NCBI RefSeq assembly: GCF_001544795.2
Contig: NZ_FCOI02000050.1
Coordinates: 1 to 41,354, forward strand
Length of the DNA: 41,354 nt
Direction: 5' to 3'
Source of the DNA: Caballeronia temeraria
GTDB taxonomy: Bacteria; Pseudomonadota; Gammaproteobacteria; Burkholderiales; Burkholderiaceae
Shown here piece by piece: positions 32,910 to 41,354 of this stretch. The first letter of the stretch is position 1. The number at the start of each line of letters is the position of its first letter. The translations under genes and the position numbers were made by a program. The notes beneath the pieces are model-generated. The model saw only the letters and a list, made by a program, of their open reading frames with translations. It did not search any database and was not told where the DNA came from.

Positions 32910-35225
32910 ATGAGCGCATTCACGCGGCGTATCGAAGCGGGGCATGTTCTGATCGCGCTCGCCGTCTTCATCGGCTGTGTGGCGTGCATGTTCCCGTCGA
33001 TGGCCGCGCCATTGCCCGCCGCGATGCAGAAGTTCATCGCGCCGCAGCCGGCGTCCGGCGCGCCCGCTGCGTCCGCGCCATCGCCCGCGAGCCGGGCGGA
33101 AATGGTGCGTTCGCTGAACACTATCATCGGCACGCTCGACAACGACGCGCAACGCAGCGCATTCGTCGCGCAACTCAAAGTGCTGCGCGATGCAACGCAA
33201 AACAGCACGCCGGCCACGCCCGCATCCGCGCCCGCCAATGCCGATCTGCTCGGCGCGATCGCATCGGGCATCGCATCGGTCGAAACGAATCTGAGCGAAG
33301 GCATCACGCCGTTGCGTTTCTGGGCGGCGCGCGGCGATGCGGCCGCGGGCGAGCTGCAAGCGGTCGTCACGGGCGCGAAAGGCGAGTCGTTCGGCAGGAT
33401 CGTCGCGGGCATGGGCGCGACGCTCGCGGGTTGGGGACTGTGCGCGTATGCGTTGATCCGCTTGCAGCGGCGCATCTTCGCGCGCTATGGCCGGGACGTC
33501 GCGCTCGCGCCGAATCCGACCTCGATGCAACTGCTCTTTTTCGCGCTGCGTCAAAGCGGGCCGTGGGTCGTCGCGTTCATCGCGGTGCTGCTCTTCGTAC
33601 GCGCGATGCCCGATGCGCTCGGCCGCACGCTCGGGCTCGTCATTGCTTACGCGATCGTCGCGGGTTCGATCTTTTCCGCGATCTGCATGATCGTGTTCTC
33701 GGTGTTCAGCACGGCGCATCGGCGCGTGGCCGTGCAGCAATTGCTCGGGCGCACGCTCTGGCCGCTCTTTGCGATCGGCGCATGCGGCGCGCTCGGCGAT
33801 GCGACCGCCAACGCCGATGTCACGCGCCAGCTCGGGTCCAATCTCGCGGGCGTCGTGTCGACGTTTGCGAGTCTCGCCGCTGCCTTGCTCTCCGGTTATT
33901 TCGCGCTGGCTTACCGGCGGCCCGTCACGCATCTGATCCGCAATCGCCCGTATGCGCGCAGGCGCGATCACCAGTTCGCAACCGAAGCGCTCGATATCCT
34001 CGCATCGCTATGGCATATCCCGATCCTGCTGATCGCGGTGGCCTCCGTGGTCGCGATCATCGACGGGCGCGGCGCGGAAGGCGACGTGCTGCGGCCTTCG
34101 CTATTGAGCGCGGCGCTGCTCGTGCTCACGCTGTTCGCGTCCGCGATGCTGCTGCATCTGACGCGCCGCCGCGACACGCGCGCGCAACGCCGCGCGCCGC
34201 ATCTTTCGCGGCTATTGCGTTTCGGATGCACCCTGATCGTGCTTCTGATCTGGCTGGCGTATCTGCGTTTCGAGCTCGAGTTATGGAGCGGACCGATCGC
34301 GCGGCTCATCAAGCACAGCGCGATGACGCCCGCCTTCAGGCACACGCTGATCGCGGTCGTCGCGACGGTGTTCGGCGCATGGTTCATCTGGATTCTTCTC
34401 GACACGCTCATACTCGAAGCGCTCGGCCCGAACAGCTCGCGCAACAAGGCGCTGAGTCCCGGCGTGCGCGCCCGCACGATGCTGCCGCTCGTGCGCAACG
34501 GCATCTTCGTGACGGTCGCGAGTCTCGCGGCCATCGTCGCGTGCGCGAGTCTTGGCATCAACCTGACGCCGCTGCTCGCGGGCGCCGGTGTGATCGGTCT
34601 CGCGGTCGGCTTCGGCGCAAAGTCGCTCGTCACCGATCTGATCACGGGGCTTTTCATCATCGTTGAGGAGACGATCTCGGTCGGCGACTGGATCGATATC
34701 GATGGCGGACATGCGGGCACCGTGATGGACCTCACGATCCGCACGGTGCGTCTGCGCGATGGGCAAGGCGCGGTTCACACCATTCCGTTCTCGCAGATCA
34801 AGATCGTGAAGAACCTGTCGCGCGATTTCGCCAATGCGGTGTTCGAAGTGCGCGTGCCGTTCGCGACGAAGCTGGACGACATCACGCGCATGATCAACGA
34901 AGTGGGCGCCGAGATGATCGACGATTTTCGCTTTCGCAGCGACATACTCGGGCCGGTCGAAGTGTGGGGACTGGAACGCTTCGAGGCGAACTGCATCGTC
35001 GTGAAAGGGCAGATGAAGACGAAGCCGCTGCAGCAATGGAGCGTCGCGCGCGCGTTCAACGCGAGGCTCAAGCTCAAGATGGACGAAGCGGGTATCGAGA
35101 TGATGCTGCCGCAAATGCAGCTTCAGGCATCGCCCGAACGCAACGAGCGCTCGCACGCGGAAATCCGGCTTGCAACGGATGGCGCCGTGCAGCCGGACCT
35201 TCGCGTGCTCAAGGAATCGCCCTGA
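32910..35225 (+). CDS. MscS-family mechanosensitive channel, large
   Basis: 771 residues from ATG 32910 (GGAGGG upstream). A signal peptide (to about residue 30) is followed by a Pro/Ala-rich linker, a helical N-terminal region and many membrane segments, then the MscS pore and beta domain near residues 540-680: LTPLLAGAGVIGLAVGFGAKSLVTDLITGLFIIVEETISVGDWIDIDG and NLSRDFANAVFEVRVPF. Such channels open under membrane tension and release solutes in hypo-osmotic shock. The extended, multi-helix N-terminus resembles MscM/YbiO-type rather than short MscS. It converges with the phosphoketolase gene and ends 6 bases from it. Confidence 0.85.
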   Translation: MSAFTRRIEAGHVLIALAVFIGCVACMFPSMAAPLPAAMQKFIAPQPASGAPAASAPSPASRAEMVRSLNTIIGTLDNDAQRSAFVAQLKVLRDATQNSTPATPASAPANADLLGAIASGIASVETNLSEGITPLRFWAARGDAAAGELQAVVTGAKGESFGRIVAGMGATLAGWGLCAYALIRLQRRIFARYGRDVALAPNPTSMQLLFFALRQSGPWVVAFIAVLLFVRAMPDALGRTLGLVIAYAIVAGSIFSAICMIVFSVFSTAHRRVAVQQLLGRTLWPLFAIGACGALGDATANADVTRQLGSNLAGVVSTFASLAAALLSGYFALAYRRPVTHLIRNRPYARRRDHQFATEALDILASLWHIPILLIAVASVVAIIDGRGAEGDVLRPSLLSAALLVLTLFASAMLLHLTRRRDTRAQRRAPHLSRLLRFGCTLIVLLIWLAYLRFELELWSGPIARLIKHSAMTPAFRHTLIAVVATVFGAWFIWILLDTLILEALGPNSSRNKALSPGVRARTMLPLVRNGIFVTVASLAAIVACASLGINLTPLLAGAGVIGLAVGFGAKSLVTDLITGLFIIVEETISVGDWIDIDGGHAGTVMDLTIRTVRLRDGQGAVHTIPFSQIKIVKNLSRDFANAVFEVRVPFATKLDDITRMINEVGAEMIDDFRFRSDILGPVEVWGLERFEANCIVVKGQMKTKPLQQWSVARAFNARLKLKMDEAGIEMMLPQMQLQASPERNERSHAEIRLATDGAVQPDLRVLKESP

Positions 35226-35231
35226 ACGCTG

Positions 35232-37628
35232 TCAGAACGGCCACACCCATTCGGCTATCTCCGGTTTGTCGGTGCCATGCGTATGCGCGTAATCGAGGTG
35301 ACGGATGATCGTGTTCTTCATGTCTTCCCGCAAATGCGCAGTCCTTGCCTGCAGACGCGGCACGCGATCGAGCACATCAATGACGAGATTGAAACGATCG
35401 ACCTGATTGAGTATCGCCAGTTCGAGCGGCGTATTGATGTTGCCCTTCTCCTTATAGCCGCGCACGTGCAGGTTGTCGTGATTGCGGAACCGGTACGCGA
35501 GCCTGTGAATCAGCCACGGATAGCCGTGGAAATTGAAGATCACCGGCTTGTCGAGCGTGAACAGGCTTTCGAAGTTGCGTACGCTCGATCCATGCGGATG
35601 CTCGGTATTCGGCTGCATCTTGAACAGATCGACCACATTCACGAAGCGCAGTTTCAACTCGGGCAGACGCTCGCGAAGAATCGCCGCGGCGGCCAGTGCT
35701 TCTTGCGTCGCGACATCGCCGCACGAGGCGAGGACGACATCGGGCTCGTCGTTCTCGTCGGTGCTCGCGCGACGCCACACGCCCATGCCTTTCGCGCAAT
35801 GGATGATCGCTTCGTCGATGGTCGTGAACTGCAAATGCTTCTGCTTGTCCGCGACGATCACGTTGATGCAGTCCTTCGAGCGCAGACATTGATCGGCGAC
35901 GACGAGCAACGTGTTGGCATCGGGCGGAAGATACACGCGCGTCACCGATGGACTCTTGTTCGTGACGAGATCGATGAAGCCCGGGTCCTGATGCGAGAAG
36001 CCATTGTGGTCCTGCCGCCACACGGTCGAAGAAAGCAGAATCGTTTCCGACGAAACCGACGCGCGCCACGGCACATGGTTCTTGCAGATATCGAGCCATT
36101 TCGCGTGCTGGTTGAACATCGAATCGATCACATGCGCGAACGCTTCATAGGTATGGAAGAAGCCATGCCGCCCAGAAAGCAGATAGCCTTCGAGCCATCC
36201 GAGCAGCGTGTGCTCGGAAAGCATTTCCATCACACGTCCGTCGCGTGACAACTCGCCGCCGTCTTCGTCTTCCGGAAGAAGATCGGCCATCCAGACTTTC
36301 TTGCTGACTTCATAAATAGCCTGAAGCCGATTCGATGCGGTCTCATCCGGGCCGAACACGCGGAACCGGTCCATGTTGCAACGCATGACGTCGCGCAGAA
36401 AGGCTCCGAGCGGACGCGTATTCTCATGCTGGATTCTGCCGGCCTGACCGACATCGACGGCATAGTTGCGGAAATCGGGCAGCTTGAGTTCCTTGCGCAG
36501 CACGCCGCCGTTCGTATGCGGATTCGCGCTCATGCGTCGCGCGCCGGTTGGCGCGATCGCGCGAATCTCTTCACGCAGACGGCCGGTTTCATCGAATAGC
36601 TCTTCGGGCTTGTAGCTTTGCATCCAGCGTTCGAGCACAGCGAGATTCGCAGGATTGTTATGGACATCGGAGAACGGCACCTGATGCGCGCGCCACGAAC
36701 CTTCCACTTTGTGACCGTTGATTTCCTTCGGACCGGTCCAGCCTTTGGGTGTGCGTAAGACGATCATCGGCCAGCGCGGACGTTCGATAACTTTCCCATT
36801 GCGCGCTTTCTCCCAGATCGCGCGAATCTCGCCGGTGGCGGCGTCGAGCGTTTCCGCCATCTTCTTGTGCATCTCTTCGTGATCCGATCCCTCGACGAAA
36901 TACGGCCGATAACCATAGCCGACGAACAACGCCTCCAGCTCATCATGGCTGATGCGCGCGAGAATCGTCGGATTGGCGATCTTGTAGCCGTTGAGGTTCA
37001 GTATCGGCAGCACGGCGCCATCGCGCGCGGGATTGATGAACTTGTTCGAATGCCAGGCAGTGGCGAGCGGGCCGGTTTCCGCTTCGCCATCGCCGACGAC
37101 GCATGCGACGATTAATTGAGGATTGTCCAATGCAGCGCCATAGGCGTGAGAAAGGCTATAGCCGAGTTCGCCGCCTTCATGAATCGATCCCGGCGTTTCG
37201 GGCGTCACATGCGAACCGATATGTCCAGGAAACGAAAACTGCTTGAAGAACTTCTGCATGCCTTCGATATCTTCGCTCTTGTCGGGATAGACCTCCGAAT
37301 ACGTGCCTTCGAGATACGCGGGACCGAGCACGCCCGGCGCGCCGTGACCGGGGCCGGCCATGAAGATCACGTCGAGATCGTCGCGCCTGATCACGCGATT
37401 CAGATGCGCCCACACGAACGACAGCGCGGGGCTCGCGCCCCAGTGTCCGAGCAGCCGATGCTTCACGTGCTCGGCCTTCAGCGGTTCGCGCAGCAGCGGA
37501 TTGTCGGCGAGAAAGATCATCCCCGCCGAAAGATAATTGCACGCGCGCCACCATGCATCGACGAGGCGTAGTTCTTCGCCTTCGAGGGCGGAAGAATGCG
37601 ACGCGCCATTTCTGGAATGCTTGCTCAT
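35232..37628 (-). CDS. xfp: Phosphoketolase (xylulose-5-phosphate/fructose-6-phosphate)
   Basis: 798 residues, full length. The ATG at 37628 is chosen for AGGAGAGG just upstream; an ATG at 37646 overlaps it. Thiamine-diphosphate enzyme motifs: GPGHGAPGVLGPAYLEGTYSE, GSIHEGGELGYSLSHAYGAA, GDGEAETGPLATAWHSNKF and SSTVWRQDHNGFSHQDPG. It cleaves xylulose 5-phosphate or fructose 6-phosphate with inorganic phosphate to acetyl phosphate plus glyceraldehyde 3- or erythrose 4-phosphate. Whether it uses both substrates is not decided by the sequence. No phosphotransacetylase or acetate kinase gene is next to it. Cytoplasmic. Confidence 0.93.
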   Translation of the reverse strand: MSKHSRNGASHSSALEGEELRLVDAWWRACNYLSAGMIFLADNPLLREPLKAEHVKHRLLGHWGASPALSFVWAHLNRVIRRDDLDVIFMAGPGHGAPGVLGPAYLEGTYSEVYPDKSEDIEGMQKFFKQFSFPGHIGSHVTPETPGSIHEGGELGYSLSHAYGAALDNPQLIVACVVGDGEAETGPLATAWHSNKFINPARDGAVLPILNLNGYKIANPTILARISHDELEALFVGYGYRPYFVEGSDHEEMHKKMAETLDAATGEIRAIWEKARNGKVIERPRWPMIVLRTPKGWTGPKEINGHKVEGSWRAHQVPFSDVHNNPANLAVLERWMQSYKPEELFDETGRLREEIRAIAPTGARRMSANPHTNGGVLRKELKLPDFRNYAVDVGQAGRIQHENTRPLGAFLRDVMRCNMDRFRVFGPDETASNRLQAIYEVSKKVWMADLLPEDEDGGELSRDGRVMEMLSEHTLLGWLEGYLLSGRHGFFHTYEAFAHVIDSMFNQHAKWLDICKNHVPWRASVSSETILLSSTVWRQDHNGFSHQDPGFIDLVTNKSPSVTRVYLPPDANTLLVVADQCLRSKDCINVIVADKQKHLQFTTIDEAIIHCAKGMGVWRRASTDENDEPDVVLASCGDVATQEALAAAAILRERLPELKLRFVNVVDLFKMQPNTEHPHGSSVRNFESLFTLDKPVIFNFHGYPWLIHRLAYRFRNHDNLHVRGYKEKGNINTPLELAILNQVDRFNLVIDVLDRVPRLQARTAHLREDMKNTIIRHLDYAHTHGTDKPEIAEWVWPF

Positions 37629-37701
37629 TGCGACCTCTCCTTTCATGAAGGTTCATCGGCAATTGCGGTATTGCGACCGACAGAAAAGCTGTCCTGCGAA
37701 C

Positions 37702-37959
37702 TCAGTATTTGATGTTGCGGGCTGCCTGTCGCCCATGCTGTTTCGTGTCGCGTTTTTCCTGACGGCAATGCGAGTTGGATTGCTGATTCGCGGCGCGGCA
37801 ATCCTGCTTCGTATGGCGGGCGTGCTGACGCGTGTCCTGGCGGACGCCGCGTGCCGCCTGGCGCTGCTGCGCCTGTTCCGTCGCGAAAGAGGCATTCGGT
37901 GCGGCGCAGACGAGTATTGCAGTGGACAAAGCAATGAATCGAAGCTTGCGCGCGAGCAT
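37702..37959 (-). CDS. Small basic exported protein next to xfp
   Basis: 85 residues. A signal peptide (MLARKLRFIALSTAILVCAAPNASFA, cleavage near ASFA-TEQ) leaves a mature chain of about 59 residues, very rich in Arg, Gln, His and Lys, with a repeated RQ/KQ pattern every three to four residues (QQRQAARGVRQDTRQHARHTKQ) and two cysteines, DC and HC, 13 apart. GGAG lies upstream of the ATG. It reads as an amphipathic helical periplasmic protein. I recall similar small proteins in Burkholderiaceae but know no function. It shares direction with xfp and lies 73 bases before it. Confidence 0.65.
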   Translation of the reverse strand: MLARKLRFIALSTAILVCAAPNASFATEQAQQRQAARGVRQDTRQHARHTKQDCRAANQQSNSHCRQEKRDTKQHGRQAARNIKY

Positions 37960-38202
37960 GGTGTGATCTCCGGGACGGCATTGGCAGATTCGGGACGCTC
38001 TTTAAGATAGTTGCTGCGTGCTCGGATGTGAATCGAGTCGAACGAATTAATGGCTCATTTCGATTCTCGGCACAATCCTCGGACACGATTCGCCCGGCAC
38101 CATTTTCATGATGGCGTCATCGTCAGGAAAGAAAGCGTCAAATGAATTAAAATGATTTAAGAGCGCTGAATTTCATTCGACCGTAGCGTCTACAGGCAAC
38201 CG

Positions 38203-38652
38203 ATGACACGCCGTATCCAAAGGTATTGGCTCGCCGGCATCGTGGTTTTTCTTGTCGGCAGCATTGCATCAGCCAGTGAGGAGATCCGCCTGATTCCCAA
38301 TCAGCGCGTGGCGGCGAATGTGCTGTTCTTTCCAGCGCCGGCCATCGTGTCGACCGCGGGCGCGCATCCGGTCAGGCTCGGACATCAGCGCTATCCCTTC
38401 AAAGGCACGCTCGACGCGCTGGCGGCCGTCACGTTGTCGAAATACGACAGGAACGTGCATCCGGATCTGAATCAGCTCGCCCGTGCGTATCCGCTACCGA
38501 TTTTGCCGAACGCTGCGCCCGCCGCTCCGTTGCCGCCGCGCGACGATTTCACGAGCGATGACGACGACTGGCATTTTCGTGCCAACCCGCAAGTGGGCGC
38601 GAATCACGAGCATGAAAAGAGCATGACCTTCTCCGTGAAGCACGACTTTTAA
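38203..38652 (+). CDS. Exported hypothetical protein
   Basis: 149 residues with an N-terminal signal (LAGIVVFLVGSIASA). The mature chain is short and low in complexity, with a Pro/Ala-rich stretch (NAAPAAPLPPRDD), an acidic run DDDD and a C-terminal NHEHEKSMTFSVKHDF. The closing F and beta-strand-like end suggest a surface or porin-associated protein, but I do not recognise the family. The gene is preceded by an AT-rich region with no clear ribosome site. It lies 117 bases before the porin gene. Confidence 0.5.
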   Translation: MTRRIQRYWLAGIVVFLVGSIASASEEIRLIPNQRVAANVLFFPAPAIVSTAGAHPVRLGHQRYPFKGTLDALAAVTLSKYDRNVHPDLNQLARAYPLPILPNAAPAAPLPPRDDFTSDDDDWHFRANPQVGANHEHEKSMTFSVKHDF

Positions 38653-38769
38653 GCATTTACCTGGCTCCACGACGGCGTGCGAAATTTTAAGGTTGCCGGT
38701 TGCCGATTCGGTCGCATAAAGTGGGTGGAATAGACGGCGTCTTTCCGTAAGTCGATGGAGCCCAGGCAA

Positions 38770-39948
38770 ATGAACAAGTTGCTTATAACCGGCGCAACGA
38801 CGATGTTCACACTTGCGGGCGCGGCCCACGCGCAGAGCAGTGTGACGCTCTACGGTCTCATCGATGCCGGTATCACGTATTCGAACAATCAGCTCACGCC
38901 GACCGGCGGCGGCCACAGCAACTGGGAACTGAAAAGCGGCCCGGTCCAGTACAGCCGATGGGGTTTGCGCGGCGCGGAAGATCTCGGCGGGGGATTGAAA
39001 GCTATCTTCAATCTGGAAAGCGGCTTCAATCTGAACAACGGGCAATACACCGTCAATAACCGCATCTTCAATCGCGAGGCGTATGTCGGATTGTCGAGCC
39101 GCGATTACGGCGTCATCACGTTCGGCCGGCAGACCGACGATATGGTCGATTTCGTCGCGCCGCTTTCGCTGACAGGAACGGAGTATGGCGGCACGCACTT
39201 CGCGCATCCATTCGATATCGATAACCTCAACGATTCGTTCCAGATCAATAACGCGGTGAAGTATCAGAGTCCCGATTTCGCGGGATTCAAGCTCGGCGCG
39301 TTATATGGTTTTTCGAATCAGGCCGGCGGTTTTTCGAACAATCGTGCGTATAGCTTCGGCGTTTCGTATATGTGGGGGCCGCTCAATTTCGGCGCGGCGT
39401 TCCTGCAACTCAATAGCGACGCCGCGACGCCGGGACAGCTCAATACCAACGGCGCCGTCACCGATACCACCGGTTCCTCGCTGCAAGGCGTGCTCACGAA
39501 TTCGGCCGTGCCGCTGGGCGCAGTGTCGAGCCGTCAGCAGACGTGGGGCGCGGGCGTGAGCTATGCAATCGGCCCGGCGGTGGCGGGCCTCGTCTACACG
39601 CAGACGAACCTGACTGAGCTGTTCCAGACCGGCCTGAGCACGCATGTCCAGAACTTCGAAGGCAACGTGCGTTATGCACTGACGCCTGCCGTCGAACTCT
39701 CCGCCGCGTACACGTATTCGCGCGCGGGCGGGCTCTCGGGCGCGGGCAATCCGCACTGGAACCAGGTCAGCGCGATGGCCGGCTATAGCTTCTCGCGCCG
39801 CACCGATGTCTACATTCAAGGCGTGTGGCAAGGCGTGAGCGCGAGCGCGAATTCGCCGCTGGGCGTGGCGTGGATCAACGGCCTCACGGCGCCTTCGTCG
39901 ACGAGCAATCAGGTCGAAGCGACAGTCGGCTTGCGCCATCGCTTCTAA
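38770..39948 (+). CDS. Gram-negative porin (Porin_4 type)
   Basis: 392 residues. A signal peptide ends at AHA-QSSVTLYGLIDAG, the usual start of a Burkholderiaceae trimeric porin. Then come alternating beta strands, RWGLRGAEDLGGGLKAIFNLESG, REAYVGLSSRDYGVITFGRQ, and a C-terminal Phe (LRHRF), needed for outer-membrane assembly. It is a 16-stranded general diffusion channel. The ATG at 38770 was preferred to 38755 because it begins the signal peptide. TTGCCG and CATAAA about 40-75 bases upstream could be promoter boxes. The stop overlaps that of the convergent LysR gene. Confidence 0.9.
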   Translation: MNKLLITGATTMFTLAGAAHAQSSVTLYGLIDAGITYSNNQLTPTGGGHSNWELKSGPVQYSRWGLRGAEDLGGGLKAIFNLESGFNLNNGQYTVNNRIFNREAYVGLSSRDYGVITFGRQTDDMVDFVAPLSLTGTEYGGTHFAHPFDIDNLNDSFQINNAVKYQSPDFAGFKLGALYGFSNQAGGFSNNRAYSFGVSYMWGPLNFGAAFLQLNSDAATPGQLNTNGAVTDTTGSSLQGVLTNSAVPLGAVSSRQQTWGAGVSYAIGPAVAGLVYTQTNLTELFQTGLSTHVQNFEGNVRYALTPAVELSAAYTYSRAGGLSGAGNPHWNQVSAMAGYSFSRRTDVYIQGVWQGVSASANSPLGVAWINGLTAPSSTSNQVEATVGLRHRF

Positions 39949-40865
39949 GGCCGCGCGTCGCGTGCTTCGCGCACGAGCCAGTCGCGAAACGCCGCGAGCC
40001 GAGGCAGGCTCGCGCGCTCCGGTCGATACACCACGTAGTAACTGAGCGGCGACGTGAACGCGATATCCGGAAAGAGCCGGATCAATCGGCCGGCAGCGAT
40101 ATCGTCGTGCACCATCACGCTGCGCGCGAGCGCGATGCCTTGTCCATCGATCGCGGCCTGCAAAACGGCGGCCGAGTTGTTGATCTTCAATCCGCGACTG
40201 GTTGCCGCCTTCTGCACGCCCGCATTCGCGAACCACGCGCTCCACGACGCGAAGCCCGCCTGACTGTCGACGGAAAGATCGTGGATCAAGGTCTCGCGAG
40301 CGAGTTCACGCGGCGCGCGCCATGTCGTCCGTTTCGATAGCTTCGGCGAGCAGACGGGATAGAACTCCTCATCCATCAGCTTCTCGGCGGCGAGTCCCGG
40401 CCACGTTCCCGCACCGTAGCGCACGCCGATATCGATGCCCTGCGCGACGAAATCGAGCAGTTTGAGGCTCGTGTCGAGCCGCACGTCGATATCGGGGCAC
40501 GCGGTCTGAAACCGTTCGATGCGCGGCAATAGCCATTTGGCGGCGAACGCCGGGCTGACCGTCACCGTGAGCACGCCGTTCGCCGATCCTTCCTTCAGGC
40601 GTTCGAGTCCGAGCGTCAGCCGATCGAAGCCCGCGCGGATATCCGGCAGCGCACGCTCGGCGACGTCGGTCGGCACGAGCCGCGCGCGCCCACCTGTACC
40701 GCGAACGAACAGCGACGTGCCTAGCCACGCTTCGAGACCGCGGACGAGTTGCCCGACCGCAGCGGGCGTCACGCTCAGTTCCTCCGCAGCGGCGGAAAAG
40801 CTTTGGTGCCGTGCGCTGGCTTCGAACGCACGGATCGCGTTCAGATAAACGGGGATTTTCATCAT
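39945..40865 (-). CDS. LysR-family transcriptional regulator, GcvA type
   Basis: 306 residues. The N-terminal HTH is LNAIRAFEASARHQSFSAAAEELSVTPAAVGQLVRGLEAWLG, close to GcvA-group regulators. The substrate domain runs to the C-terminus (GVLTVTVSPAFAAKWLLPRIERF). It is divergent from the short-chain dehydrogenase, so it probably controls that gene and senses its substrate. ATG at 40865 or 40862 are both possible. Confidence 0.88.
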   Translation of the reverse strand: MMKIPVYLNAIRAFEASARHQSFSAAAEELSVTPAAVGQLVRGLEAWLGTSLFVRGTGGRARLVPTDVAERALPDIRAGFDRLTLGLERLKEGSANGVLTVTVSPAFAAKWLLPRIERFQTACPDIDVRLDTSLKLLDFVAQGIDIGVRYGAGTWPGLAAEKLMDEEFYPVCSPKLSKRTTWRAPRELARETLIHDLSVDSQAGFASWSAWFANAGVQKAATSRGLKINNSAAVLQAAIDGQGIALARSVMVHDDIAAGRLIRLFPDIAFTSPLSYYVVYRPERASLPRLAAFRDWLVREARDARP

Positions 40866-40878
40866 GCAAAGTTTTTCT

Positions 40879-40903
40879 ATCAGAGGCGGACAGAATATCT
40901 GAT
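40879..40903. promoter_or_regulatory. Candidate LysR-binding inverted repeat
   Basis: ATCAGA (40879-40884) and TCTGAT (40898-40903) are perfect inverted repeats 13 bases apart, between the divergent LysR and dehydrogenase genes. The spacing is compatible with the T-N11-A type of LysR site. Confidence 0.35.
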
Positions 40904-40989
40904 TTGTGCAAGGGAAGCAGACTGAGCAGAATGCTTACATGCAGATGCATTTTGAGCGTCTGGGCACCATTCAGATTCGAGGAATTATC

Positions 40990-41310
40990 ATGAACCATAG
41001 TTTTTCTTCCAAGGTCGCCATCGTCACGGGCGGAGGATCGGGCATCGGCAAGGAAGTCGCCGCGCGTCTCGTCGAGGCGGGCGCGAAGGTCGTGATCAGC
41101 GGACGCGATGAGGCGAAGCTCCACCAAGCCGCCGCCGATATCGATCCGAGCGGCGCGCATGTGCGCTATCACGCGGGCGACATCGCGAAGCCCGCGACCG
41201 CGACGGCGCTCGTCGAACGGGCGACGCAGGATTTCGGCGGCGTCGATATCCTGATCAACAACGCGGGCGTGTTCCGGGGCGGTTTCAAACCGAAGTGCAA
41301 CGGGGGTTAA
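40990..41310 (+). pseudogene. Truncated short-chain dehydrogenase/reductase
   Basis: Residues about 1-96 are a normal SDR start: VAIVTGGGSGIGKEVAARL (TGxxxGxG cofactor motif), DVDI-type FGGVDILINNAGVF (NNAG). After NNAGVFR the sequence departs from the family (GGFKPKCNGG, then stop), losing the catalytic Ser-Tyr-Lys half. The break coincides with the putative IS end at 41278. A full SDR would be near 245-250 residues, so more than half is lost. GAGG precedes the ATG. It is divergent from the LysR gene. Confidence 0.75.
41278..41301. mobile_element. Putative IS terminal inverted repeat (outer left end)
   Basis: The sequence starts GGCGGTTTCAAACC and ends GTGCAAC, and is the mirror of 53-77 at the left window edge. 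It marks the point where the dehydrogenase reading frame leaves its family sequence. The 53 bases after it, to the window end, have no gene and would be the element's left flank with its transposase promoter. Confidence 0.45.
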
Positions 41311-41354
41311 TGTTTAGTTCTTTGAGGTTGGCTCGCTGAGGCAAGTGTTGCAGC

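Noticed and set aside
1..41354. CRISPR array or direct repeat series
   Set aside because: No regularly spaced repeats of 20-40 bases were seen on either strand.

Overview
The window is a GC-rich, densely coded chromosomal segment of a betaproteobacterium. The Burkholderiaceae porin, NodT/RND efflux set, GcvA-type LysR regulator, YSC84 protein and codon use suggest Paraburkholderia or Caballeronia. This placement comes from gene content and protein style, not from a marker gene.

Layout. (1) 1-1921 is the AT-richer end of a probable genomic island. It holds one hexapeptide-repeat acetyltransferase, about 0.9 kb with little coding sequence, and a 3' fragment of the selenocysteine tRNA gene (selC) at about 1857-1921 that I read as the right attachment site. 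(2) 2150-6453 is an envelope cluster: two tandem LssY_C-domain lipoproteins, an alpha/beta-hydrolase lipoprotein and a Tat-type YSC84/SYLF protein, followed by a perfect palindrome and a fragment of a pstS-like gene. (3) 6902-12107 is a polyhydroxyalkanoate operon of the medium-chain type: acyl-CoA ligase, MaoC/PhaJ hydratase, class II-like PhaC, phasin and PhaZ depolymerase. A convergent MalT-type LuxR regulator follows and is frameshifted as given. (4) 15046-16845 is a RecQ-type helicase. (5) 16811-20598 (minus strand) is a GntR regulator, AprA-like flavoprotein, AprB-like ferredoxin and HEAT-repeat protein operon of unknown substrate. (6) 20757-23854 carries an RBBP9-type hydrolase, a sulfate-binding protein and a divergent CLC-type channel. 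(7) 23880-26105 is an arsR-acr3-arsH operon with a clear operator palindrome. (8) 26189-32758 is an RND tripartite efflux operon with a divergent TetR regulator. (9) 32910-37959 holds an MscS-family channel, a phosphoketolase and a small basic exported protein. (10) 38203-41310 holds an exported hypothetical protein, a porin, a LysR regulator and a short-chain dehydrogenase cut short near the window end.

The two window edges carry similar sequences in opposite orientation (53-77 and 41278-41301). They look like the outward ends of copies of one IS element, possibly IS30-like. The right copy appears to interrupt the dehydrogenase, which fits a segment bounded by repeated IS copies.

Functional themes. 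Fatty acid to PHA storage: the ligase and hydratase would supply (R)-3-hydroxyacyl-CoA to PhaC, the phasin coats granules and PhaZ remobilises them. Envelope lipid/lipoprotein handling. Arsenic and drug efflux. A possibly sulfur-related redox operon next to a sulfate-binding protein. The least described parts are the AprBA-like/HEAT operon, the tandem LssY_C cluster and the selC-integrated island.
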